NCBI GenBank assembly: GCA_945957495.1
Contig: CAMFLG010000038.1
Span: 1 to 12,779 of the forward strand
Source of the DNA: an uncultured Pseudorhodobacter sp.
GTDB lineage: Bacteria > Pseudomonadota > Alphaproteobacteria > Rhodobacterales > Rhodobacteraceae
Length of the DNA stretch: 12,779 bases
Reading direction: 5' to 3'
The position numbers were made by a program, and so were the translations under genes. Numbering within the stretch: position 1 is the first letter of the stretch; the number at the start of each line of letters is the position of its first letter. Shown piece after piece: positions 7,404-12,779 of the stretch. Below the pieces are notes generated by a model that was given only the letters and a program-made list of their open reading frames with translations, was not told where the DNA came from and made no database searches.

Positions 7404-8218
7404 TGCAAGCGCTCCGCCAATCGGTGTTTCGGACCTGGCCGCGCCTGTCCTACGGGGCGGGCGCGCCGGTGCAAGGCCAGCGCGCCTTGCCCGAAGAGGT
7501 GGCGGTGGCGCTGTCTTACAACGGATCAACGCAGGCGGTGATGATGGCCACCCCTGCCGATCTGACCGACTTTGCCTATGGCTTTTCCCTGACCGAAGGC
7601 ATCGCGCAACCCGCCGAGATTGAATCGGTCGAGGTTGTGGAAACCCCGCATGGGCTGGACGTGCAGATCTGGCTGCAACCGCAGGCCGAGGCGCGGCTTG
7701 CCAAGCGCCGCCGCACCATGGCGGGGCCAGTGGGCTGCGGCCTTTGCGGCATCGATTCGCTGGAAGAGGCCACGCGCAAGATGGCGGTCGTTCCCGCCTC
7801 TGCCTTCCAGATGACCGCTGCCGAGGTCAGGGCTGCCGTGGCCAGCCTGCCCGGCGCGCAACCCTTGCACGATGCCACCCGCGCCGCCCATGCGGCATGC
7901 TTCTGGTCAAACGGCCTGATCGCCGCGCGCGAGGATGTCGGCCGCCACAACGCGCTGGACAAACTGACCGGCCATCTGATCCGCACTCCGCACCGGGATG
8001 GCGCCGTGATCCTGACCAGCCGCGTCTCGATCGACATGGTGCAGAAGGTCGCGGCCCTGGGTGCGCCCGTGCTGATCGCCGTATCCACCCCCACGGCGCA
8101 GGCCACGGCACTGGCCGAAAGCGTAGGCATCACCCTGATCGCGCTGGCCCGCCCCGGCTCTTTCGAGGTCTTTACCCACACGAACCGCATTTCAAAGGAG
8201 ACCGCCGATGTCGCATGA
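7403..8218 (+). CDS. fdsC: FdsC, FdhD-family molybdenum cofactor chaperone/sulfurtransferase
   Basis: 271 residues, FdhD family. These proteins bind bis-MGD, take sulfur from a cysteine desulfurase and hand the sulfurated cofactor to the formate dehydrogenase apo-enzyme; FdsC is not part of the finished enzyme. Visible features are DFAYGFSLTEGI (56-67), the CGLCG motif (Cys112, Cys115), AREDVGRHNALDKLTG (174-189) and ILTSRVS. The start at 7403 overlaps the fdsA stop by one base, indicating translational coupling; the ribosome binding site is weak. The frame is open further upstream inside fdsA, but no family sequence is seen there. It ends within fdsD with an 11-base overlap. Could equally be labelled fdhD; the operon position favours fdsC. 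Confidence 0.94.
   Translation: MQALRQSVFRTWPRLSYGAGAPVQGQRALPEEVAVALSYNGSTQAVMMATPADLTDFAYGFSLTEGIAQPAEIESVEVVETPHGLDVQIWLQPQAEARLAKRRRTMAGPVGCGLCGIDSLEEATRKMAVVPASAFQMTAAEVRAAVASLPGAQPLHDATRAAHAACFWSNGLIAAREDVGRHNALDKLTGHLIRTPHRDGAVILTSRVSIDMVQKVAALGAPVLIAVSTPTAQATALAESVGITLIALARPGSFEVFTHTNRISKETADVA
8194..8200 (+). promoter_or_regulatory. Strong ribosome binding site of fdsD
   Basis: AAAGGAG ends seven bases before the fdsD ATG and lies inside the fdsC coding sequence. It fixes the fdsD start at 8208 and allows fdsD to be translated independently despite the 11-base overlap. Confidence 0.75.
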
Positions 8219-8441
8219 TGGCCCGCACGCCAAACTGATCTACATGGCGAACCAGATTTCCAAATTCATGGAATCGAAACCGCATGACGAAGGCGTGGCG
8301 CTTTTCGCTTCGCATATCAATGACTTCTGGGAACCTCGCATGCGCCGCCACCTGTTCGAGGTGATCGACGCGGGCGGCGCGGGTCTGCGCCCGCTGGCAC
8401 TGGAAGCCGCCAGCAAGATCCGGCGCCCGGTCGCGGCCTGA
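8208..8441 (+). CDS. fdsD: Formate dehydrogenase delta subunit FdsD
   Basis: 77 residues, last gene of the operon. FdsD is a small protein found with the FdsGBA enzyme and needed for full activity, probably in maturation or complex stability. The sequence shows the family pattern: a start region with KLIYMANQISKFM (9-21), a central ASHINDFWEPRMRRHLFEV (34-52), and a C-terminal helix ending in an Arg- and Ala-rich tail. It has no cysteine, so it binds no cluster. A strong AAAGGAG lies in fdsC. It ends 14 bases before the convergent end of the 60-residue membrane protein gene, and I see no terminator hairpin in between. Confidence 0.9.
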   Translation: MSHDGPHAKLIYMANQISKFMESKPHDEGVALFASHINDFWEPRMRRHLFEVIDAGGAGLRPLALEAASKIRRPVAA

Positions 8442-8455
8442 ACCAAATCCAGACG

Positions 8456-8638
8456 CTACCCCAGTCTGCGGCCCAGCGCGATATAGGCGAAGGTGCCGCT
8501 GATGAACCCCATCGCGGCCAGCACGGCGGCAATCGTCACCTGTCGGCTGTTGCTGAAATCCGCCGACAGCGCCAGATACCCGAAGGCCCAAAAACCCGCC
8601 CAAGAGATCACACAGATCAGGGCCACCAATTTCGTCAT
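8456..8638 (-). CDS. 60-residue two-helix membrane protein, unknown
   Basis: 60 residues if started at the ATG at 8638, which has GGAGGAA five bases upstream on the minus strand; a longer reading from 8677 adds 13 polar residues and lacks such a site. Two hydrophobic segments, about residues 4-25 and 35-56, are separated by a short polar loop (SADFSNSRQ) and followed by a basic C-terminus (GRRLG), fitting a small inner-membrane hairpin with both ends in the cytoplasm. I do not recognise a named family. It is convergent with fdsD and divergent from the peptidoglycan-binding protein gene, so it is not part of the fds operon. The ribosome binding site and the clean helix pattern support a real gene. 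Confidence 0.65.
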   Translation of the reverse strand: MTKLVALICVISWAGFWAFGYLALSADFSNSRQVTIAAVLAAMGFISGTFAYIALGRRLG

Positions 8639-8672
8639 GTTTTCCTCCGCTCTCCCCAGCGAAGCCAGCTTA

Positions 8673-8757
8673 CGCAATTGCGCGCGGGTTACACTAAAAT
8701 TCCTCTCCGCGCTGCAGCATCGGAATTGCGTTCACGCGCGCGTGAGTGTCCGCAATT
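8673..8757. repeat. Nested inverted repeats (CGCAATT / AATTGCG and a 14-base palindrome)
   Basis: The divergent gap holds a perfect 10-base palindrome CGCAATTGCG (8673-8682). Further along, AATTGCG (8724-8730) and CGCAATT (8751-8757) flank a perfect 14-base palindrome TCACGCGCGCGTGA (8732-8745). The same heptamer therefore occurs four times, counting both strands, in 85 bases. It lies between two divergent starts (8638 and 8862), so an operator for one or both genes is the simplest reading; a large stem in RNA is the alternative. Confidence 0.5.
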
Positions 8758-8861
8758 TTCATTTTCTTGCGGCTCTCTACTGCTTTAACCTTTGTCAACG
8801 CCGCGGGCACAGTGCCCTGCGGTGGGTGACGGGGCGATCATGCCCGACGGTGGAGCCGTTC

Positions 8862-9590
8862 ATGCGCAATGTGTCCTTGCGAACAGGATCGTCGGGACCA
8901 CTTGTCCGCGACTTGCAGATCCTGCTGAACAACCGTCTGAACCCCTGCCCAAACCTGAAAACCAACGGCTTCTTTTCGACCCAAACCGAAAGGGCGCTTC
9001 AGACGTTTCAGAATTGCCTTTGGCTGGAACCCGATGGCATCGCCGGGCCGTGTACGCTGGACGGGATTTACGAAACCGAAATACATGCGCCGATCCTGCA
9101 CAACGTCCCCTATATCAGCCAGTTGACGCCGGCCCTGCGTTGGGCTGCGGCAACGGCGATGCTGACGCAAAGCACGCTGCAATATGTGCGGCGTCTGACC
9201 CCGGCGAATTTGCTGACCAGTAACGGCGGTCTGCAGGCCTCGGTGAACCGGGAAGAAAGGACCTCGCTTTACACCGCCTTCGCCCGCGCCCATCAACTGA
9301 CCTATCACGCGCCGCAATCCTGGCCGGTGGAAAGCCTGATCACCCTGCTGCGCGCAGGCCCGGTGATGGTGGAGTTTGCCCTGCCCGCGGCCGATCTGCG
9401 CCGCACCAGTTCTGCCTGGCACTATCTGGTGATCGTAGGCGCGCGCGGCTCGCACGAGGCCGATGGCCGCACGACAACCCTGCGGTTGCACGACCCCGAC
9501 GACAGCCACGGGCGTGGCATTCAATCGCTGCTTTACGCGACGCTGCTGCGGCGGGCGCATTTCGGCCTGATCGGTCTGTTCACGCGCTGA
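8862..9590 (+). CDS. Peptidoglycan-binding domain protein with papain-like domain lacking the catalytic Cys
   Basis: 242 residues from the ATG at 8862, which has GGTGGAG six bases upstream; the open frame runs further back but through the repeat-rich gap and without a site. Residues 6-70 form a PG_binding_1 repeat (RTGSSGPLVRDLQILLN, then DGIAGPCTLDGIY). Residues 78-240 resemble the papain-like C39/C70 fold: NVPYISQ (81-87), a helix start aligned with the usual CWAAxxAML, His187 in AWHYLVIVGA and Asp211 in LHDPDD. At the catalytic cysteine position the sequence is LRWAAATAML, with Arg93 instead of Cys. His and Asp remain, so it looks like a pseudo-protease or binding protein. No signal peptide is visible. 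It precedes the CpsD-like gene by 123 bases on the same strand. Domain calls are from motifs only; the active-site loss is read directly. Confidence 0.75.
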   Translation: MRNVSLRTGSSGPLVRDLQILLNNRLNPCPNLKTNGFFSTQTERALQTFQNCLWLEPDGIAGPCTLDGIYETEIHAPILHNVPYISQLTPALRWAAATAMLTQSTLQYVRRLTPANLLTSNGGLQASVNREERTSLYTAFARAHQLTYHAPQSWPVESLITLLRAGPVMVEFALPAADLRRTSSAWHYLVIVGARGSHEADGRTTTLRLHDPDDSHGRGIQSLLYATLLRRAHFGLIGLFTR

Positions 9591-9713
9591 ACCGCCTTGT
9601 TTCAACGGTTGCGACCCTGCCGGACGCGCAGTATCAGGGGCAGGCATCTGAACTTGCGGGATTTGCCCCGCGATCCCGGCCGATCTGGCCGCATCTGGTA
9701 AGAGAGGCAGGCC

Positions 9714-10586
9714 ATGCCAGCCAACGCATCTGCAGGCGGGCGAAAGCATCGTGGCGCCGGGGTTCCGGTGTTCCGCGCCGGGTCTGCGGCGGCCAACCCC
9801 GCCGTACCTGCGCAGGCTGCTGATGAGGATGCCAGCCGCGCGCTAATGCTGCCCGCGATCTTTGTCCATACCGCCCAGGTCTGGGATGCGCTGGAAGAGG
9901 TGGCGCTGACACAGGCCGTGCTTGATGCCAACAACCTGTTCTTGCAGGCAAACCCCCATCCCGCCGCCGCCGCCTTTGATATCCTGCGCAGCCGCCTCCT
10001 GCATGAGGTGGCGGAAAAACAGTGGCACCGCATCGCCATCACCTCGCCCGGCCCCGGCTGTGGCAAGTCCTTCGTCGCAGCCAATCTGGCGCTGTCGCTG
10101 GCCCGCCGCCCCGGCAGCCGCACCGCGCTGGTAGACCTTGATCTGCGCCAGCCGCAACTTGCACGGATTTTGGGCGTGACGGATGCAATCGCTTTGGCCG
10201 ATTTCCTGTCGGGCGAGTTGCACCTGCAATCGGTGTTCCGCCGCTTTGGCCAAAGCCTGGCCCTGGGCCTGAACAGCCAGCCTGTTGGCCGCGCAACTGA
10301 TGTTCTGCACGATCCGAACTGTGCCCATGCGCTTGCCGATATTGCCGAACTGCTGACCCCCGAAGTGACGCTTTACGATCTGCCGCCGGTTCTGACCGGC
10401 GATGATGTGCTGGTGATGGCCCCTTATGTGGATGCGGTGCTGCTGGTGACAGACGGCACGAAAACCTCGGCGGCAGAGATCCGCGCCGCGGAAAAGTCGC
10501 TTGCGGGTCGCATTCCTGTCCTGGGCATCGTGCTAAACCGCGCGCAGGAATTTCACGCGGGCCCGTCCCACGCTGCCAGAAAATGA
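9714..10586 (+). CDS. CpsD/CapB-type P-loop ATPase (tyrosine-kinase-like) of polysaccharide biosynthesis
   Basis: 290 residues. A low-complexity, Ala-rich N-terminal ~45 residues precede a linker with AAAAFDILRSRLLHEV (84-99), the segment that in BY-kinases contacts the neighbouring subunit. The nucleotide site has Walker A SPGPGCGKS (111-119, Lys118), Walker A' VDLDLRQP (140-147) and Walker B LYDLPP (220-225), the pattern of bacterial tyrosine kinases and Wzc/ExoP cytoplasmic domains. The C-terminus (HAGPSHAARK) has no tyrosine cluster, and only Tyr221 and Tyr238 occur in the protein, so classic autophosphorylation in trans is not expected. It normally pairs with a Wzz-type membrane adaptor, and that gene follows after only three or nine bases. 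MinD-like ATPase is a less likely alternative given the neighbour. Confidence 0.87.
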   Translation: MPANASAGGRKHRGAGVPVFRAGSAAANPAVPAQAADEDASRALMLPAIFVHTAQVWDALEEVALTQAVLDANNLFLQANPHPAAAAFDILRSRLLHEVAEKQWHRIAITSPGPGCGKSFVAANLALSLARRPGSRTALVDLDLRQPQLARILGVTDAIALADFLSGELHLQSVFRRFGQSLALGLNSQPVGRATDVLHDPNCAHALADIAELLTPEVTLYDLPPVLTGDDVLVMAPYVDAVLLVTDGTKTSAAEIRAAEKSLAGRIPVLGIVLNRAQEFHAGPSHAARK

Positions 10587-10595
10587 CAAGTGCCG

Positions 10596-11915
10596 ATGGG
10601 TCCGTTTCAGACAATTGACGATGTGATCAGCCTGCTGCTGCGCCGCCGCTGGCTAATCCTTGCGGTCACGGTGCTGGGTGTGGCGCTTTCGCTGGCCTAT
10701 GCCCGCGCGCGCCCGGCGCTGTATGAAACCTCTGCCGTCATTCAGGTTGCGGGCCCCGCCGTCAGCACCGCCGACCTGCCCGCCGCCTCGGCAGAGATGT
10801 TGCAGTTGACCGAACAACAACTGATGACGCGCGAAAATCTGGCCGAGGTGATCGACCGCCATCAGCTTTTCGCCGATCAACCCAGCCTTGGCGCCGACGA
10901 GAAAGACGCGGCCCTGCGCCGCGCCATACGCTTTGAAACCGTCGCGCGCGCCACCGGCAGCGGCCCGTCCAACACGCTTTCGGCCATCCGCATCACCGCC
11001 ACGCTGGGCAACGCCGATCTGGCCGCGCGGGTGGCCAATGACTTCGCGCAAAGCATTCTTGACGACAGCACCGCCGCACAACTGACCAAAACCGCCGAAA
11101 CCGCCGCCTTTTACCGCGATGAGGCGGATCGCATCGCCCAGCAGATCGCCGCCCTCGATCCGGTCATCGCCGCCTTCAAATCCGCCCACCGCGACGCCCT
11201 GCGCCAAAGCCCAGAAGACCGGCAGGAAAGCATCACGCGCCTGAACGCCAAGATCAGTGCCGAGCAGCTGGAGATTGACGCTAAAACCAGCGCCGCGGCC
11301 GAAATTGCAAAAGACCCCACGCCCACGGCGCGCGACAAGGCCACTCTGGCCGATACCCAGACCGCCATCGAGGTGCTGCGCCACGAAATCGGCGTCGATC
11401 AGACCCGCCTAGCCAAGGCGGAAACCGCCCTCGCCGCCAGCCAGCAGGCAACGCAAATCTTGGCCGAATACACCCGCCAGATGCAAGAGTTACAGGACCA
11501 GTTCACCAACCTGTCAAACCACCGAACCGAGGCGGAAACCGCCCATAAACTGGCCGAACGCCAGCAGGCCGAACGCTTTTCCATGCTGGAGCGCGCCAAT
11601 ATCCCGCAGCGCCCCACCGGCATCTCGCACCGGACCATCTCCGTTCTGGGCGCCTTCGCAAGCCTCATGCTGGCGCTGGCTCTGGCCGTTCTGGCCGACC
11701 TGATCCGCCCCGTCATCACCAACGCCGCCCGTATGCAACAGGCGCTGGGGATCGAACCGATGGTTTCCATCCCCGAGGTTCGCAAACCCGCAGGGGCCGC
11801 CCTACTGCATCTGATCGACGACCCCGACCGCCCCATCTTCGGCCTGCCCCGCTTTGCCGTAGTGGCCGCAGCGACCACCCTTGCCCTGCTGGGCCTCGCG
11901 GCACTGATCGGCTGA
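10596..11915 (+). CDS. Wzz-type chain-length determinant / ExoP-like membrane adaptor
   Basis: 439 residues from the ATG at 10596; a GTG at 10590 would add two residues, and neither has a good ribosome binding site, suggesting coupling to the preceding gene. Counting from the GTG, an N-terminal Wzz domain starts with a helix at about 21-38 (WLILAVTVLGVALSLAYA). A large periplasmic part follows with long coiled-coil helices (about 165-335, rich in Ala, Glu and Gln), then the Pro-rich NIPQRPTGISHRT and a second helix (349-371). This layout controls the length of exported polysaccharide. After a ~45-residue cytoplasmic stretch containing LGIEPMVSIPEV, which resembles the linker to the kinase domain in fused Wzc proteins, a third helix (421-440) ends the protein. 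Together with the upstream ATPase it forms a split Wzc/ExoP pair. Confidence 0.88.
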   Translation: MGPFQTIDDVISLLLRRRWLILAVTVLGVALSLAYARARPALYETSAVIQVAGPAVSTADLPAASAEMLQLTEQQLMTRENLAEVIDRHQLFADQPSLGADEKDAALRRAIRFETVARATGSGPSNTLSAIRITATLGNADLAARVANDFAQSILDDSTAAQLTKTAETAAFYRDEADRIAQQIAALDPVIAAFKSAHRDALRQSPEDRQESITRLNAKISAEQLEIDAKTSAAAEIAKDPTPTARDKATLADTQTAIEVLRHEIGVDQTRLAKAETALAASQQATQILAEYTRQMQELQDQFTNLSNHRTEAETAHKLAERQQAERFSMLERANIPQRPTGISHRTISVLGAFASLMLALALAVLADLIRPVITNAARMQQALGIEPMVSIPEVRKPAGAALLHLIDDPDRPIFGLPRFAVVAAATTLALLGLAALIG

Positions 11916-11924
11916 TCAAAGCGA

Positions 11925-11941
11925 CCCTGCTTCTCGCAGGG
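11925..11941 (+). terminator. GC hairpin after the Wzz-type gene, possible terminator
   Basis: CCCTGC (11925-11930), loop TTCTC, GCAGGG (11936-11941): a perfect 6-base stem nine bases after the stop codon, in the convergent gap before the SGNH gene. No T-run follows on either strand, so intrinsic termination is uncertain. Confidence 0.4.
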
Positions 11942-11996
11942 CCTCACAGATCCCACGCGGAGCGCAAGACTTCAAAACCACCGGGGCCGCACCACC

Positions 11997-12635
11997 TCAG
12001 ACCATCTGGCGCAGCGCCCAGGCTACCGCATCCGCCAGTGCGGCATGGGCGGCTTCGTCGAAATGCACCCCGTCCACCGGGCTAACCGCAATCACCTCGC
12101 CCGCATCCAGAAACGCCGCGCCATAATTCGCGGCCAAGGCCCGGTACAAAGGCGGCAAGGCCCGCGACCGTGCGGCCCCGCCAAAGAACTCCGCCTTGAT
12201 CGGCCCCACCTCGTCCACCGGCGCGGGGCAGACCAGCAGCACCTTGAAACCGCCGTGGCGTTCCTGCATCAGACGATGCGTCGCCACATCCAAAAGCCCG
12301 GCGATGCCGCTGGCGACCACCTCGGCACTGGCCGAAAAACGCGCCTTCACGTCATTCGTGCCCAGCATCAGCACCAGCACATCCAGCGGCCCGTGGCTTT
12401 CCAGCGCGATCTTCAGCCCGGAAACCCCGTTCATATGCGCACCCATCACCGGATCGTCAAACTGCGCCGTGCGCCCGGGCAGGCCCTCTTCCACCAACTC
12501 CCACCCCGGCCCCATCTGCGCGATCATCCGGCGCGGCCAGCGCGTTGCGGCATCAAAGCGCGCATAGCGCCCCAGATCCACAATCGGCGGCGTGCCATGC
12601 GTGTTGCTGTCCCCGAATGTCATCACCACCGGCAT
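11997..12635 (-). CDS. SGNH/GDSL hydrolase, MsAcT-like esterase/acyltransferase
   Basis: 212 residues from the ATG at 12635, chosen over an in-frame ATG at 12722 because of GCAGGAGGGA five bases upstream and because the family starts just before GDS. The SGNH blocks are in order: FGDSNTHG with nucleophile Ser10, the block-II Gly in EEGLPGRT (50-56), LGTND with Asn94 (91-95), and DGVHFD with Asp188 and His191. The segments EEGLPGRT, DDP, NG and MLGTNDVKA closely resemble the Mycobacterium smegmatis acyltransferase MsAcT (216 residues), known for ester hydrolysis, transacylation in water and perhydrolysis. No signal peptide is seen, so it is probably cytoplasmic. The gene is convergent with the Wzz-type gene, so a link to polysaccharide acylation is only a possibility. 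Its natural substrate is unknown. Confidence 0.92.
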   Translation of the reverse strand: MPVVMTFGDSNTHGTPPIVDLGRYARFDAATRWPRRMIAQMGPGWELVEEGLPGRTAQFDDPVMGAHMNGVSGLKIALESHGPLDVLVLMLGTNDVKARFSASAEVVASGIAGLLDVATHRLMQERHGGFKVLLVCPAPVDEVGPIKAEFFGGAARSRALPPLYRALAANYGAAFLDAGEVIAVSPVDGVHFDEAAHAALADAVAWALRQMV

Positions 12636-12640
12636 CTTGG

Positions 12641-12650
12641 TCCCTCCTGC
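12641..12650 (-). promoter_or_regulatory. Ribosome binding site fixing the SGNH hydrolase start
   Basis: On the minus strand GCAGGAGGGA ends five bases before the ATG at 12635, a near-ideal Shine-Dalgarno. It argues against the 29-codon longer reading from 12722. Confidence 0.75.
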
Positions 12651-12766
12651 ATTTGCCGCAACAGTTGGCCCGCGCACCGCCGCATGTAAAGCCCCGATGC
12701 CCCCTTCATTTTCGCGCCGCAAGACCGCATATATAGCGCAACCCTTTCATGAACCTTGAGGATGCC

Positions 12767-12779
12767 ATGTTCGCCACCT
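12767..12779 (+). CDS. Possible start of a plus-strand gene cut by the right edge
   Basis: ATG at 12767 is preceded by GAGG (12758-12761) five bases upstream, and a TATATA box lies at 12730-12735, about 30 bases before it. Only four codons (MFAT) are visible, so no product can be named. An in-frame ATG at 12749 exists but has no ribosome binding site. It would be divergent from the SGNH hydrolase gene. Confidence 0.35.

Noticed and set aside
6507..7529. Minus-strand open frame (340 codons) opposite the fdsA/fdsC junction
   Set aside because: It shadows two well-identified genes, has Arg/Gly/Ala-rich low-information sequence and no motif.
8785..8798. TTAACC-type sequence resembling a CtrA half site
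   Set aside because: The second half does not match TTAA at the required seven-base spacing, so a CtrA site is not supported.
8493..8861. N-terminal extension of the peptidoglycan-binding protein
   Set aside because: It overlaps the 60-residue membrane protein gene and the palindromic gap, and the ATG at 8862 has its own ribosome binding site.
9656..9671. Hairpin GCGGG-ATTTGC-CCCGC between the pseudo-protease and CpsD-like genes
   Set aside because: The stem is only five bases with no T-run, which is too weak to call a terminator in GC-rich DNA.
12045..12689. Plus-strand open frame opposite the SGNH hydrolase gene
   Set aside because: The minus-strand frame carries all four SGNH blocks in order, and this one has only His/Arg/Pro-rich sequence.

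Overview
The window looks like a stretch of chromosome from an alphaproteobacterium, most likely of the Rhodobacterales (Rhodobacter-like). The reasons are the high GC content with strong GC3 bias, an fdsGBACD formate dehydrogenase operon whose FdsA key residues fall at the same positions as I recall for Rhodobacter capsulatus (Cys386, His387, Arg587), and small Rhodobacterales-type conserved proteins. I cannot name genus or species. No tRNA, rRNA, CRISPR array, insertion sequence or phage gene was seen, and no gene-free stretch exceeds 300 bases. The longest is 8639-8861, which holds nested inverted repeats.

Layout. (1) 1-1430, minus strand: a tight three-gene unit of an S49 (SppA-like) peptidase, a 57-residue one-helix protein with a Cys-rich tail, and a pteridine-reductase-like SDR cut by the left edge. 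(2) 1564-8441, plus strand: a LysR-type regulator, then after an AT-rich 88-base gap with CGATAT repeats the overlapping operon fdsG-fdsB-fdsA-fdsC-fdsD. It encodes a soluble NAD-dependent molybdenum formate dehydrogenase, its FdhD-family cofactor chaperone and the small delta protein. (3) 8456-8638, minus strand: a 60-residue two-helix membrane protein converging on fdsD. (4) 8862-11915, plus strand: a peptidoglycan-binding/papain-like protein that lacks the catalytic cysteine, a CpsD-type P-loop ATPase, and a Wzz-type chain-length protein with an extra C-terminal membrane helix. (5) 11997-12635, minus strand: an SGNH esterase/acyltransferase close to the Mycobacterium smegmatis acyltransferase (MsAcT) type. 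(6) The right edge carries only the first codons of a possible plus-strand gene.

How the genes work together. FdsA oxidises formate at a bis-MGD molybdenum site. Electrons pass through its Fe-S chain and the FdsG [2Fe-2S] cluster to FMN in FdsB, which reduces NAD+. FdsC prepares and inserts the cofactor, and FdsD is an accessory or delta subunit. The adjacent LysR protein is the natural candidate regulator, probably binding the repeats upstream of fdsG. The second functional block is a surface-polysaccharide module in which the kinase-like ATPase and the Wzz protein form a split Wzc/ExoP-type pair. The pseudo-protease with a wall-binding domain just upstream is the least understood gene and the best candidate for something new. 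Most of the window is otherwise recognisable housekeeping or metabolic sequence.
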